Source: Vigna angularis (taxonomy: Eukaryota; Streptophyta; Magnoliopsida; Fabales; Fabaceae). From it: a stretch of DNA of 64,000 nucleotides. A model generated the notes under the pieces. The model saw nothing but the letters and a program-made list of their open reading frames with translations. It did not search any database and was not told the origin of the DNA. The position numbers and the translations under genes are program-made. Location: contig NC_068970.1 in assembly GCF_016808095.1 (NCBI RefSeq), positions 36,242,630-36,306,629 on the forward strand. The letters run 5' to 3'. Shown here piece after piece: positions 35,965 through 45,514 of this stretch (its first letter is position 1; every line of letters begins with the position of its first letter).

Positions 35965-36390
35965 CCTTCTTGTTTCACTTCTCCTCTACACATTATATTG
36001 AAATTTTTTTATTATTATTATATTATTATTTTTCCTATATATTCACAGGCATGTAATAGTAAAACCATAATTTACTATTTAAATGTTATAATCATATTTC
36101 ACATTTGGCAACTTTTGGTAGTTGGGAGAAGACATGACTTTCTAGAAAAAATGTTCCTTACCACAAATGCAAAAATTATATTTCTTATAACAATCAGAGT
36201 GAAGAATATTATCGTAAGAACATGTTGTAAAATATTCAGCTCAATCAAATGGATAACGAAGCTTGAATCAAATTGTTAATGAAGTAACTTTAAATAGTTA
36301 TTATGTAACACTAAATCAAAGTACAATGTTTTTTCTCTAACCATATACCTCTAAATGGAAGTCTTGATAGTCAAAATGGTGTATCATTGT
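35965..36390 (-). repeat. gypsy-type LTR-like repeat, copy 2 (partial)
   Basis: Direct repeat of 33690-34145. It shares CTTGTTTCACTTCTCCTC, GTAATAGTAAAACCATAA, TTGGTAGTTGGGAGAAGAC, AAGAACATGTTGTAAA and TTTTTTCTCTAACCA in the same order and spacing, with small insertions. It stops where the Tat-type element sequence begins, so its LTR start is lost. Confidence 0.75.
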
Positions 36391-36429
36391 AGAATAGTTG
36401 TACAAAAAGGGATTTTCCAGCTTCCTAAA

Positions 36430-37150
36430 AATAATTCTGAAGGAGGAGGCTCAATATATTATGGACGAGCCGCACAATCAAGTTTGCAACCTACATACAA
36501 GACTTAGCGCATTGAATTCTAGAATCCTTTAGGTAGGGTATTTCTAGCTGACCTTAGAAACCAACTGCAAACACTTTAGTGATAGATGTAAGAAGTGAAA
36601 AACCAGGAGTAAGAAAATGAAGTTAGGTTACCACGTGGTAAAGTTGAACAATATATCATTCCCATGGTTGTTCGTGAAAAAGGGAATGGACATTGTACAA
36701 CTTCTCCCAATTGGTCATGCTGAGAAGAAGTTTATGTTAGTGGCAATAGATTACTTTGCGAAATAGGTAGTGGCGAAAGCCTTTGTAACCATCATTGCTC
36801 GACAGGTGGAATCGTTTATATTGAAAAATATTGTATGTCGATTCGGCCTCCCAAACACAATCATCACTTATAATGTCTGATAATTCATTGACAACATGCT
36901 AGATGAGTTTTATAAAAGTTTGGGCATAAAACATGTCACCAGTTTTGTGGAGCACCCTTAGTTGAACAAGGGTGTTATGATTGAGATTAAACTACGGTTA
37001 AGCAAATCAAATGAAGTTTACGTAGATGTGTTTCCTAAGGTACTTTGGGCATACCGTTACTCATCGCATGACACAATTGAGGAAATTCCCTTTAACTAGA
37101 CATATGGAACAAATGTGATGGTACCCATCGAAATAGGCGATGAATATCAT
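36430..37150 (+). pseudogene. Ty3/gypsy integrase, N-terminal and catalytic part
   Basis: One plus-strand frame with several in-frame stops carries the remains of the HHCC zinc domain (a C-X2-C pair near 36590 in a CKKC context), then the core entry PWLFVKKGMDIVQLLPIG (PWPFAQWGMDLVGPLPI in intact relatives, D being the first catalytic residue). Then come VAIDYFAK, VCRFGLPNTI, a damaged SDNG region with two stops where the second Asp is expected, GIKHV, and VLWAYRYSSHDTIEEIPFN followed by VPIEIGD. Stops at five or more places make it inactive. The frame is cut by the LTR insertion soon after GDEY. Confidence 0.85.
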
Positions 37151-37275
37151 TGTTGGATAGTTAAGGGTGTTAGCATAAAGATGAAGAGTAGAAGTTTTGA
37201 TGATGTTTCAAAGTCAAGTCTTAAGTGCTCTTATTGCAAGCAGATCCTCAAGAACACTTGTTTTTATAAATTTTT

Positions 37276-37371
37276 TTTGTAATTTGGTAGATTGATGTAT
37301 AAGGTGTGGTTTATATTTGATTCTTTGTAATTTGGTAGATTGATGTATAAGGTGTGGTTTATATTTGATTC
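37276..37371. repeat. 48-bp perfect tandem duplication in the SIRE-like LTR
   Basis: Copies at 37276-37323 and 37324-37371, each starting TTTGTAATTTGGTAGATTG, look identical, followed by a truncated TTTGTA. Since it is perfect inside an old LTR, it arose recently. It lies in U3. Confidence 0.9.
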
Positions 37372-37967
37372 TTTGTATTGTTTGCCTTAGGTAGCGTTTA
37401 AATAGGTTTTGAATTAGAAAACCCCATTTTATACTCAAGATAATCGATTACCACTTATGATAATCGATTATCAATAATCAATTATGACTTGCCATAATCG
37501 ATTATCACAAGCAATTATGAGATTTTTCAAGCAAGTTTTTGACTGTTATGCATTCATTAATGCATAATCGGTTACCATAGCTAGATAATCGATTATTACA
37601 TGCTAAATAACTAACAACAGATTTTTGGAGGTATCCTTGAATGAGATCTCTATAAATTAGATTCCGACTCTCATTCTAATATACAACATACGAAATAAGT
37701 GTATTTCGAAATTCTTATCTATAGTGTGGGGTGATAAGTGTTCCAAGGTTTGTGTAACCCTTGTGTTGTGGCTTTGAGAACTAGGTGTGTTGGCATAGAG
37801 CGAGAACTTTCACTGGAAGTGTAATTGAGTGTTGTTGTTGTTGCTGAGTTCAAAGCCTGTCAGCTTTTGTGAAGATTCAAAGGCGGTGGTCATCCTTCGT
37901 GAAGCATTTGGAGGAGGGGTTCATCCCTTATGGGTTGTAGGGGAAGTGAGTTTCATCTCTTGGGGTA

Positions 37968-37972
37968 ACAAT
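37968..37972. other. target-site duplication AACAA (left)
   Basis: AACAA directly before TGATAACAG, matched by AACAA at 39398-39402 directly after the right end of the inserted LTR. Confidence 0.75.
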
Positions 37973-39397
37973 GATAACAGTTGAAAAACTGTTATTTTCA
38001 TGCTTAAAATTGATATTAAAAGCAACCTTTATACTTAGAAACTAGCTTGAAATCATACTTTTATTCATATTTTCAGAAATAAGAGAGTTGAAAGTGAATT
38101 TAATGGTTTTGTGCAAGATTCCCTTGATTTTGTAGGCTAATTGAATGATTTGAAAGAAGAATTGAAATACCGAATGATTGGAGTGCTGAAAAGTCAACCA
38201 GAAACCAGAAAAGTCAACCAGTCAACCAGAAAAGTCAACCAGTCAACTAGAATGCTGAAAAACCAACCAGAACGCAGAAAAAAGTCTGACCAAGTGGCGC
38301 TGAGCGGAAAATACCGCTGAGCGGCACTTTTCGGGTGCCGAAATCACCGCTGAGGGGCAAAACAGCAGCTGGGGGGCAAAATGGATCATGCGCTAGTACC
38401 GCTCAGCGGTAAAATACCGCTGAGCGGCATTCTAAGTGGGCTTGGACCGGTTTTCTTTTGTTTTTATGGGCTTGGACTTGTTTTATGTTATTTTTATGCC
38501 CTATTTAAGGACTTGCACGTCCTATAGTTAGTATCTTTGGCAGAACGAAGGCAAACACTCTCTCTTCCACCCCTTTGAAGGAGGATCTTGGATGCTCAGG
38601 CTACCTCTTCACCTTTTCAGGGTTTATTCTTTCATACTTTCATTGTAATTCATCTAGGTTCACCATGAATATGGTGAACTAAACCTTGTATGTTTGTTGG
38701 GGAATCAATGTAATCTCTTGAAGCTCTCATATATGGAATTTATGTTTGCATCTTTAAATTAAGACTTATGCTTTCTTTCATCATTAGTTAGGGTTTTTCC
38801 TCTTTGCTTAATGCTTGCATTGTTTAACTCATTCTAATGCATGATTATTGGTTTTGTCGATACGGACACGTACGGGGAAGTCTAGATCCGGGGAATTTCT
38901 CCCAATATTATACTGACAATATTATATTGGTTGTCGTTAAGCTCCTGCGTTTATGAACTAATCATTAGGAATGCTAGGAATTGTATGAACTATTTGATTA
39001 GGGAGAAGCCATCTAGAATGGTACTTTAGAGAGTGGCATTAACAATGATGATTTGAATGTTGAATTCCTAAAATGTATGAGAGTGGATGAGATGAAATTG
39101 ACCCCCAACAACATATTCATTCATATATTTCATTGAAAGTGTTTATCTTTTGTCTTTGCCATTGATCAAACTCCATGCATACATGTTTAGTTTTTCGTCT
39201 TGCATAATATAATCCAATTATTTCGTCCTTAAGTCTTAGCTAATCAACAAACCACACAACTAAACTAGGCCGTGAGTCCTTTGGGAAGAACGATACTTGG
39301 TCTTACCAAGTTTATTACTTGAACGATTCGGTCATACTTGCCGATTGTGAAACAAGTTTGTGACATCATATTTTGGTGCTTACAAATTTGTCCATCA
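37973..39397 (+). mobile_element. Athila-like solo LTR nested inside the SIRE-like LTR
   Basis: Starts TGATAACAGTTGAAAAACTG and ends GTCCATCA, 1425 bp, flanked by AACAA duplications. Internal marks: several GCTGAGCGG / CCGCTCAGCGG motifs (38290-38430), a TATA-like CTATTTAAGG near 38503 followed by a leader, a long U5, and an end block ACGATACTTGGTCTTACC, CTTGAACGATTCGG. No internal coding sequence is present, so it is the product of LTR-LTR recombination. Its sequence is less decayed than the surrounding elements, in keeping with the latest insertion of the three. Confidence 0.85.
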
Positions 39398-39707
39398 AAC
39401 AACAAAGGTGTTTGACCTTCAACTTGTTTATTTTTTTGGTAATTGTAACAGTTTGTTGGTTTGTGCTAGTGAAACATTAACTATCGGCTGCAATTAACAA
39501 CTAGATGTAGGATCTATGTGATTCGAACTAGTATAAAAATTACATGTGAAATTTTCTCTCTTCCTTACTCTTTTAAATTGATTAAATTGTTTTAAGGAAA
39601 TTATATTTACATGAGAAATTAGTAAAAGAACAATATGCGATAAGAAACCAATTTACCCGCTCTTGGTTTGTTGAACGTGTTAATCATTTCGCTCCACCGC
39701 TATTACA
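39398..39707 (+). mobile_element. SIRE-like solo LTR, right part
   Basis: Resumes with AACAAAGGTGTTTGACC, then GGATCTATGTGATTCGAAC, CCCGCTCTTGGTTTGTTGAA and an end at ...CTATTACA. The following AATGACACAACTG sits where a TGGTATCAGAGC primer site would be, but integrase sequence resumes within 15 bases, so only a solo LTR remains. I could not find a matching target duplication. Confidence 0.7.
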
Positions 39708-39719
39708 AATGACACAACT

Positions 39720-39965
39720 GTATGGTTTAGATGAACGAAAGGAAGTACCTATAATTTGACCAGAAGCATGCATGTGGATGGTAGTCCGAAGATACAATAG
39801 CAAGGTCAAGCCAAGAAGCTTCATAAAAAGGGACTTGCGATGGAGAAAAACGAACGATGCTTGAAAGAAGCATGTTCATGTGGCAAACCGACTGTGGACC
39901 ATCCGAGCGGCAATGATGTACCCAACAGATGTAATGTGTCTCATCTTAAATTTTATTTTAGTTAA
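39720..39965 (+). pseudogene. Ty3/gypsy integrase, C-terminal part
   Basis: Continuation of the integrase split by the LTR. VVRRYNSKVKPRSFIKRDLRW corresponds to the conserved ARRYN.KV.PR.F..GDLVWR segment that precedes the GPYKV region. The end CNVSHLKFYFS matches the usual THLKFYF terminus of Tat-type pol. Frameshifts between these pieces show decay. Together with 36430-37150 it establishes that the two LTRs were inserted into one pol gene. Confidence 0.8.
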
Positions 39966-40094
39966 CCGACATATATTTTCCTACCACTAACAATTTTTCC
40001 TAAGGAAGACTTTGATTGAGGAGGTTTTAATGAGGCATCCATGACAATAAAACTAGGGTTCTCCCAATTGTCTTTTATGTATTCCTTATGTCAT

Positions 40095-40330
40095 TACGAT
40101 AATCGGTTAAGGATTAGTTCTAACAAAAGAACCCTTAAAGGTTTAACACAAGAACACAAAATGGTTAAAGCCGAGTTTTAATGAAAGAACTTCTACCAAA
40201 CGATAATAAAATGTTAGTCGTTAAGGATGAGTTCTAATAAAAGAACCTGTATCAAGCGGTCATAAAAATGTCAATTCGTAAAGGAAGAATTCTAATAAAA
40301 GAACCTTTACCGATCAAACACAATTACATT
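40095..40330 (+). repeat. four degenerate ~60-bp tandem repeats in the Tat 3' UTR
   Basis: Units begin near 40103, 40164, 40223 and 40277, each around GTTAAGGATGAGTTCTAATA followed by AAAGAACC. Tandem repeats between pol and the 3' LTR are a known trait of Tat-lineage elements and a known source of satellite DNA. Confidence 0.75.
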
Positions 40331-40654
40331 GATCAGTTAAAGGTTTTCAAATCACCAATGAACCCTTACTGATCGAATTGGCAAACTTGGATAAGATCAG
40401 TATAAACAAATCCTTGTCTACCTTGCCTAGGTTGAATTAAACCATGGCACCTAAGTGCAATTGGTTCAAAAATGTCATCAGCCAAATTTGTTCGATCAGG
40501 TAGAAGAAGATTTCTCCCCTTGAAGGTGGGATCTCTTATTTTCCCTTTCCTTCTCCTTCCATATGTTCCACTTGGTCGAAAGAACGGACGTCAAGGGGGT
40601 AGCCTCCAACATAGGTTGTTCCTCCCCTTCCACATTGATGATGGATGGAAACGC

Positions 40655-41155
40655 TCAAGAGGGCATGAAAGAAAGGTTAGAAGACACAATATTTATTGTA
40701 CCTAATTTGGTCCCCGAAGTTACACGTTGCATCACCAGCTTACGGAACCAATCCCAATTCTTTGGGTTGTTGGAAGCCATGATATCTAGAAAACAAAAAA
40801 ATAAAATAAAAAATAGACAATTTATCATCGAGTAGATACCAAAATATAAGAAGGAAATTTTCTCACTAAAGACATCATCAAACATGGTCAAAGGCCCATA
40901 AAATTTGAGAAGACCGTTGAGGACTCCTAACATCAATGTCTCTTTAAGAGTAAACCGAGATGGATGCAACAATGTTATCCATTCAGGATTATATGTCCAG
41001 TATAAGGGAAATTTAGGTCGATCATTAGTGTAAGAAAAGTGCTTGCGGCTTCCTTCTTTTATTTTCACTTTGAAAAATCCTATCTTTAATAATCCCTTAT
41101 ATGAAGTTGCATACAACGTGAAAAACCACTTCTCTAATTCGGCTATTAAAGACAC
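40655..41155 (-). CDS. antisense ORF of the Tat element, possibly spliced
   Basis: It runs opposite to the integrase, between pol and the 3' LTR. Extra antisense ORFs at this place are described for Tat-lineage elements; their role is unknown. It opens at an ATG at 41155 (166 codons unspliced). The N-terminal part contains WFFTLYATSYKGLLKIGFFKV and RPKFPLYWTYNPEWIT, which resembles a family of legume transposon-associated proteins with the core KFPLYWT.(N/D)P. After VFS the translation becomes hydrophobic and AT-rich for about 27 residues, then resumes with MASNNPKNWDWFRKL. A GTGAGA donor at 40866 and a TCTAG acceptor at 40786 define an 81-base intron that would remove that stretch. The start is uncertain and coding could begin further upstream. 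Confidence 0.55.
   Translation of the reverse strand: MSLIAELEKWFFTLYATSYKGLLKIGFFKVKIKEGSRKHFSYTNDRPKFPLYWTYNPEWITLLHPSRFTLKETLMLGVLNGLLKFYGPLTMFDDVFSEKISFLYFGIYSMINCLFFILFFCFLDIMASNNPKNWDWFRKLVMQRVTSGTKLGTINIVSSNLSFMPS
40786..40866 (-). other. predicted 81-bp intron in the antisense ORF
   Basis: Minus-strand GTGAGAAA...TTTTCTAG, over 75 percent A/T, between two segments of protein-like composition. Because 81 is a multiple of three, the frame stays open with or without splicing, so the case rests on composition and splice signals only. Confidence 0.45.
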
Positions 41156-41250
41156 TTATCATTTCTTCTTATTCGGATGGGTGTGAAAGTGATGGAGGAG
41201 TAAAGTTGGTGTAGCAGCAAATCCAATGCCGAGTATAAAACCTGGAAGGC

Positions 41251-41580
41251 TTGATTAGCCATTCATTCATTCCAGTGAAACTAAGTAGGTGGCATGTTCA
41301 ATTCAAGCAACACCCACATCTAAAACTCGTCAAACGATATCACAACAAACATATTGGTGAACAAGCATATGTACATGTAAAAGAAGTCCAATTTAAAACC
41401 TTCCTTGCCATGACACAACCATTTGTTTCCCTTGAAAACCTTCAAGTTAAGGATGTGGTCCTCTATGTTGTGATCGAGTACATATGCCTATTCGACCCAA
41501 TAATACAATTTCGTACCCTAGCAAAAGCGACTTGCATATTCACAAACCTCGTGCGAGGCCCAATTACAAACCTTAGTTGA
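41251..41580 (+). CDS. unrecognised 109-codon ORF in the Tat 3' region
   Basis: An open plus-strand frame (MISHSFIPVKLSRWHVQFKQ start; ...LENLQVKDVVLYVVIEYICL in the middle). After IFTNL a one-base shift would continue into CEAQLQTLVDLWLYDEYPNN to a TAA near 41630, so the true frame may be longer and broken. No family was recognised. A decayed element-encoded protein is more likely than a host gene, given its place between pol and the 3' LTR. Confidence 0.3.
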   Translation: MISHSFIPVKLSRWHVQFKQHPHLKLVKRYHNKHIGEQAYVHVKEVQFKTFLAMTQPFVSLENLQVKDVVLYVVIEYICLFDPIIQFRTLAKATCIFTNLVRGPITNLS

Positions 41581-41768
41581 TCTTTGGTTGTATGATGAAT
41601 ACCCCAACAATGACGTTGACGATGAGGCATAATCAGCATACCCCCAACAAGAAGACTCCTAAGACGAATAAAGGTGATCGATTAACATATTATTATCTTA
41701 AGTAGAAAGTGAATGGTAAAGGCTGAGCAATAGGAGAAAATATGAAAATGATAGGCCAAACCCACCCC

Positions 41769-41776
41769 TATTTATA
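41769..41776 (-). promoter_or_regulatory. possible antisense TATA box
   Basis: TATAAATA in a CTATAAATAGGGGTGGG context on the minus strand, about 600 bases upstream of the antisense ORF start. It would fit a promoter for antisense transcription inside the Tat element. Confidence 0.35.
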
Positions 41777-42019
41777 GAAGTAGTTAGCCCAATTGTCACG
41801 AAGCCACAATCGTCAAATCTTTTCACATTTGACGGTCCAAAAAACTTGATGCTTCACATCTCCTAACAATTGCTAGGTGTGAAGTTCGAAGCGTATCGAC
41901 TATAACCCTCAACGATTATATTTCAAAATGAATGGTAAGGAGTTCAAGCAATTTAAGTGTAGTATTGAACAATGCAGAACAAATCAAACCCCTTCACATA
42001 ACCTTAAGCAAATCTCAGG

Positions 42020-42112
42020 CTTAGGGGACTGTGTACAGTATGGACTATCCATTCAAGGAGTAGGAACGTTCGGTCATGGAGTGGTTTTGTTGAAGCAACT
42101 GGTCCGTCGAAC
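42020..42112 (+). mobile_element. polypurine tract and start of the Tat 3' LTR
   Basis: CTTAGGGGAC (42020-42029) precedes TGTGTACAGTATGGAC. A CTTGGGGGACT-type tract before TGTACAGTA is the arrangement I associate with Tat-lineage 3' LTRs. The LTR runs only about 80 bases before the small element at 42113. Confidence 0.5.
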
Positions 42113-42477
42113 ACCATCTTAGAGATATCATATAGATTAAAGATAATACGAATTTATAATATATAAGTGGGTGTAAACCTCACATTACAAGTTGGTTTTA
42201 TAAGGTTAAATTATACTTAAAATTTACTTCTTAAAATGATATCAAAGTTGGTTTAGTGAAATTTATTGTTTGTTGAGCTTATTGTACTACATACTATCAC
42301 ACCATTAATAGACCACCAATAATGTAGTCATACGCTTAATATGTATATGTCTGAGTATGAGGGGATGTATTTGAGATTCAATATCAACTAGATTTAAGAC
42401 AAATTTATATTATATAAGTGAGTTCAAACATCAAATCAATTTTATAAGATTAAATTAAATTTAAAGTTTATTTTCAA
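42113..42477 (+). mobile_element. degenerate TRIM-like miniature LTR element
   Basis: Two related direct repeats (about 42113-42237 and 42366-42477) share ATATCA..TAGAT...AAG, AATTTATA.TATATAAGTG, CAAAC.TCA, TTTTATAAG.TTAAATTA and a TTTA.TT end. The first is followed by TGATATCAAAGT (canonical tRNA-Met site TGGTATCAGAGC, about 9 of 12). The second is preceded by GAGTATGAGGGGA, a polypurine tract. About 130 bases lie between with no coding. These are the parts of a TRIM. The ...ATAAGTGGGTGTAAACCTCAC string occurs in a dispersed legume repeat I recognise. Divergence between the two LTRs is large, so the element is old. Confidence 0.55.
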
Positions 42478-44449
42478 ATGTTATTAGGAAAAAATTGTGT
42501 TTGGTGAAAGAGGAGGAGAATAACAAAGTTCATTGATCACTTGGCATGCATGACATCTGAGCCACCATGAATGAATAAAATTCAATGTACCTTTGTAAAT
42601 TCGCACCAAAGATTCTTCATCATGCAGATTGTATAACCTAGACATGAGTAAGAGAGCTTGACGTGCTACTAACTCCTTTCTTTACTTATTCCTTTGCATT
42701 TCGTATAAGAGTGTGAAGATTCTTAAATAATGGAAACACCCTCAACTTTAAAGAAAAAAAATGCTAATTCATTAGAATAATAAAGGAAAATTGTCCTTAA
42801 TGGCGGTGGTAATTGGGAGGCCACAGATTCCAAATCATGTCATTTACAGCATGTAATCTTTTCGCTAATTCCTTTTCAATTGAAGAGCTAAGAGAATAAA
42901 AAGAGCTGATTATAACGAAGACTGGAAAGGTAGAAGGGACACTACTGATCTGATCAATTAATAGTTTAATTGAAGTAATTAATACTCTGATCTCTCTTAT
43001 GTTTTCTAATTAACTTGATCAGTTGTTTTCTCACATTTATTTCTTTTATCTGCATATTTTGGCAAAGCCTTAATGGTGCAACGTCATTTTCACTGGAAAA
43101 AAATATGGTGGTCTAAATGAACCATTTAGAGAGAGAGGTTCCTTGTACCAAAAAAGGAGCGGTTTCCTTTGGTTAGGCGAAATTCACGGATTTCTCACAC
43201 CTAGTCTTTATTATGTTTGAATACGACATAAAGTTATATCATATCATATATCACAGCTAAGAACTACCAATATAAATATATATGTAATACCACAGCTAAG
43301 CTTTTTTTAATATAATATCACAGCTAAGACGACACCAATATACACAACATACGTGTCTAGATTTGATGCCAACTATTATTTACGGATTCATATATTATGA
43401 ACTTTTTATTATCTAAAATCTCAATAATTTATGCCTGAGCACTTGAGAGTTTTCTTTGAAGAAATAAAATATAAAATTATTAGTAAAAATGGTGAGAAGT
43501 TGTTAAAAGAAATAAATATAATTATGAGAAAATGATGAAAGTGAAGGCAAGGAGGTTGAAGATGATGGTTGCCTAACTACATTGTTGTTCAACTTGTTAT
43601 TCCTTCTTTTGTTTTCTTTTTTGAAAGTTTGCAAAGTTTTTGACATTGTTGAAATGATGAAGGGAGGAGGAAATAGGTATAGCAGTGGCACAGGAAAGTG
43701 AATAGGAAAGTGAATAGGAAAGGAGCACGTCTCTTCAGTTGACCTACATGTGTTCGGCCTTTTCCTTGTGTTTATTGTCCAACTTCCATTCTTTTTAAGT
43801 TAATTGTCACTTTAGTTCCGGAAAACTGAAAATCGTTGTTCATACTTGAATTTTAATCATATTAATTTATATCCAAAATGCTAAATAGATTTTAGTAATT
43901 TCAATCTCTCAAAGTATACATTAATATTATCATTTTAATTATTTTCTTTTTAATTTTAGACTAACCCAATGATGGATGTTCACTTTGAAGTATTATTTTA
44001 TTTTAAGTATTATTTTAATACAATGTTTTTATTTCCAAAGTTCCAATATTAATTTAGCCCGTGTGAGATTTGGACTTAATTATTTAGTTAAAATTCCGTC
44101 ATTATATATGTCATTTTTCTATACTATGGACACCTTTAATGTAACTATATTAAGAAGACTCTTAAATTTAAGTATTAGATCCAAAAAAAAATAACTTTGA
44201 TGTAAAGATATTAGAAAGAGTCTTTAATTTAAGTATTATGTTTCATAAGAAAAGAAAAAAAAAACTTTCATTAGAGCAAGATAACGTGGTGTAGGCGTAA
44301 GAACTGATTCTTACATGAGATATTGAACTTTAACAATAAAATACTATCTTTAGAGAACTTTTACTATTTCTTTCTTTTAAGCAGTAAAAATTGAATTGTA
44401 AATAAAATTTTATAAAATAGTAAGTTCTTAAAACTTATCTAAATACAAT
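42478..44449. other. intergenic DNA, nothing recognised beyond small duplications
   Basis: Three copies of ATCACAGCTAAG-like sequence lie near 43231-43330, an AGTGAATAGGAA doublet near 43697, and an imperfect ~65-bp duplication near 44133-44247. I see no coding potential. Confidence 0.5.
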
Positions 44450-45285
44450 CTCACGTGTCTAAATGAGATGTTGGCAATTATTGGATGTTCTCCTTTCATA
44501 TTGACTTCAACCAAAGTACATTCTCAATCAAATTCTATTGTGTTTAATCATGTCTATTCTTAAATCTCCTAACCAATTAACAGCTAATTAATCAAAGTAA
44601 ATTCTCAATTAGTTATAGCTGAAATTTTTACCACCAATCAAAGTACATTCTCGATTAGTAGCAAGAACACGTTTAATCATACGAAAGTTCCTAATTTCAA
44701 TCAAAGTAAATTATCAATCAAACCTAGAAAGCCTTGAACTCATATGATCGATATGCATGTACATCAAACACCTTTTAATGAAAAAATCACTACTTTCAAT
44801 ATGATTGAGAGATGCAAGAAATAGAAGAATAATAACTTAAATCAATAATCAAAATAATCAAATTCATTAATTCAACTTAACTTTAGAATCCATAATGAAA
44901 TTACAATGGAATAGCCCTAAAAGCTTAGCTATCCATGAATGAAGTAGAATACATGGTAAAATAAAAGTGAGAGGAGTGGTGGATGCTTGCTTCCAATGGA
45001 AGAGTCTGAGTGAATGAATGAGTTCTAATTTCTAACTCCTTTTGGGTCTCTTTATATAGCTTTGATTGAGCTTGGACTCTGAATATTCTATTGATAAGAC
45101 ATTTTATCTTATATCTTATATCTTTCAAATATTCAACAAATTTAATCAGTTTTTAAGAATATTTGATAGATATTTCTTGTTGATATTTTCAAATTAAATT
45201 AATTATCTTTAAATATCATTAATTATCAGTTTTTAATTATCTTTAATCAGTTTTTATTATACATTAATTAATTATTAATTTTCTT
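44450..45285 (-). mobile_element. Athila-like LTR fragment, minus strand
   Basis: On the minus strand a TATATAAA box (plus 45051-45058) is followed by a leader, a TAGGGCTATTCCATTGTAA segment, and a U5 with four spaced copies of GAGAATGTACTTTGATTG-like sequence (near 44515, 44595, 44645 and 44705). This U5 repeat pattern is typical of Athila-type LTRs in legumes. No coding region adjoins it. Confidence 0.5.
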
Positions 45286-45514
45286 AATTGTAAAGACCTT
45301 GGTTGTCTTGGTGTAGATGCGCTAGTGGGATGTTGTTGGTTTGAGGTATGTTGCAATTGGTGTAAAAGGACTACAAGCTTTGGCATTATTCAAGTTTACT
45401 AACGTTGGAGGAATGTTGGTTGTTTAAGGGATAGGTATGACTTCTAATTTAGGGTTTCATATCCCTTGGCGTTCCTGAAAAGGATCATGGAAAATCTTAT
45501 TCATTTCAATCTTC

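Larger units (their letters stand above)
37151..37972 (+). mobile_element. SIRE-like solo LTR, left part
   Basis: Starts near TGTTGGATAG or TGTTAGCATAAAG (37151 or 37169). It contains TTTTGATGATGTTTCAAAG, a 48-bp tandem duplication, AATCGATTA motifs (37440-37600), a TATA-like CTATAAATTAG near 37650, and a U5 with GGAGGAGGGGTTCATCCC. The rest continues at 39398 after the nested Athila-like LTR, because the legume family I know reads on from here into AAAGGTGTTTGACC. It interrupts the Tat integrase. Confidence 0.7.
36410..42112 (+). mobile_element. decayed Tat-lineage Ty3/gypsy element with nested insertions
   Basis: Order along the plus strand: integrase (36430-37150), interrupted by a SIRE-like LTR, integrase C-terminus (39720-39965), 3'-UTR tandem repeats (40095-40330), an antisense ORF (40655-41155), a polypurine tract (near 42020) and the start of the 3' LTR (42030). 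This layout, with long 3' UTR, tandem repeats and an extra ORF between pol and the 3' LTR, is characteristic of the Tat lineage (Ogre/Retand/Grande relatives). gag, protease and reverse transcriptase are missing at the left, where the repeat copy at 35965-36390 adjoins. Confidence 0.7.

Noticed and set aside
40472..40835. Plus-strand ORFs of 77 and 90 codons
   Set aside because: They overlap the antisense ORF at 40655-41155, which has more protein-like content and a family resemblance, and they show no recognisable motif.
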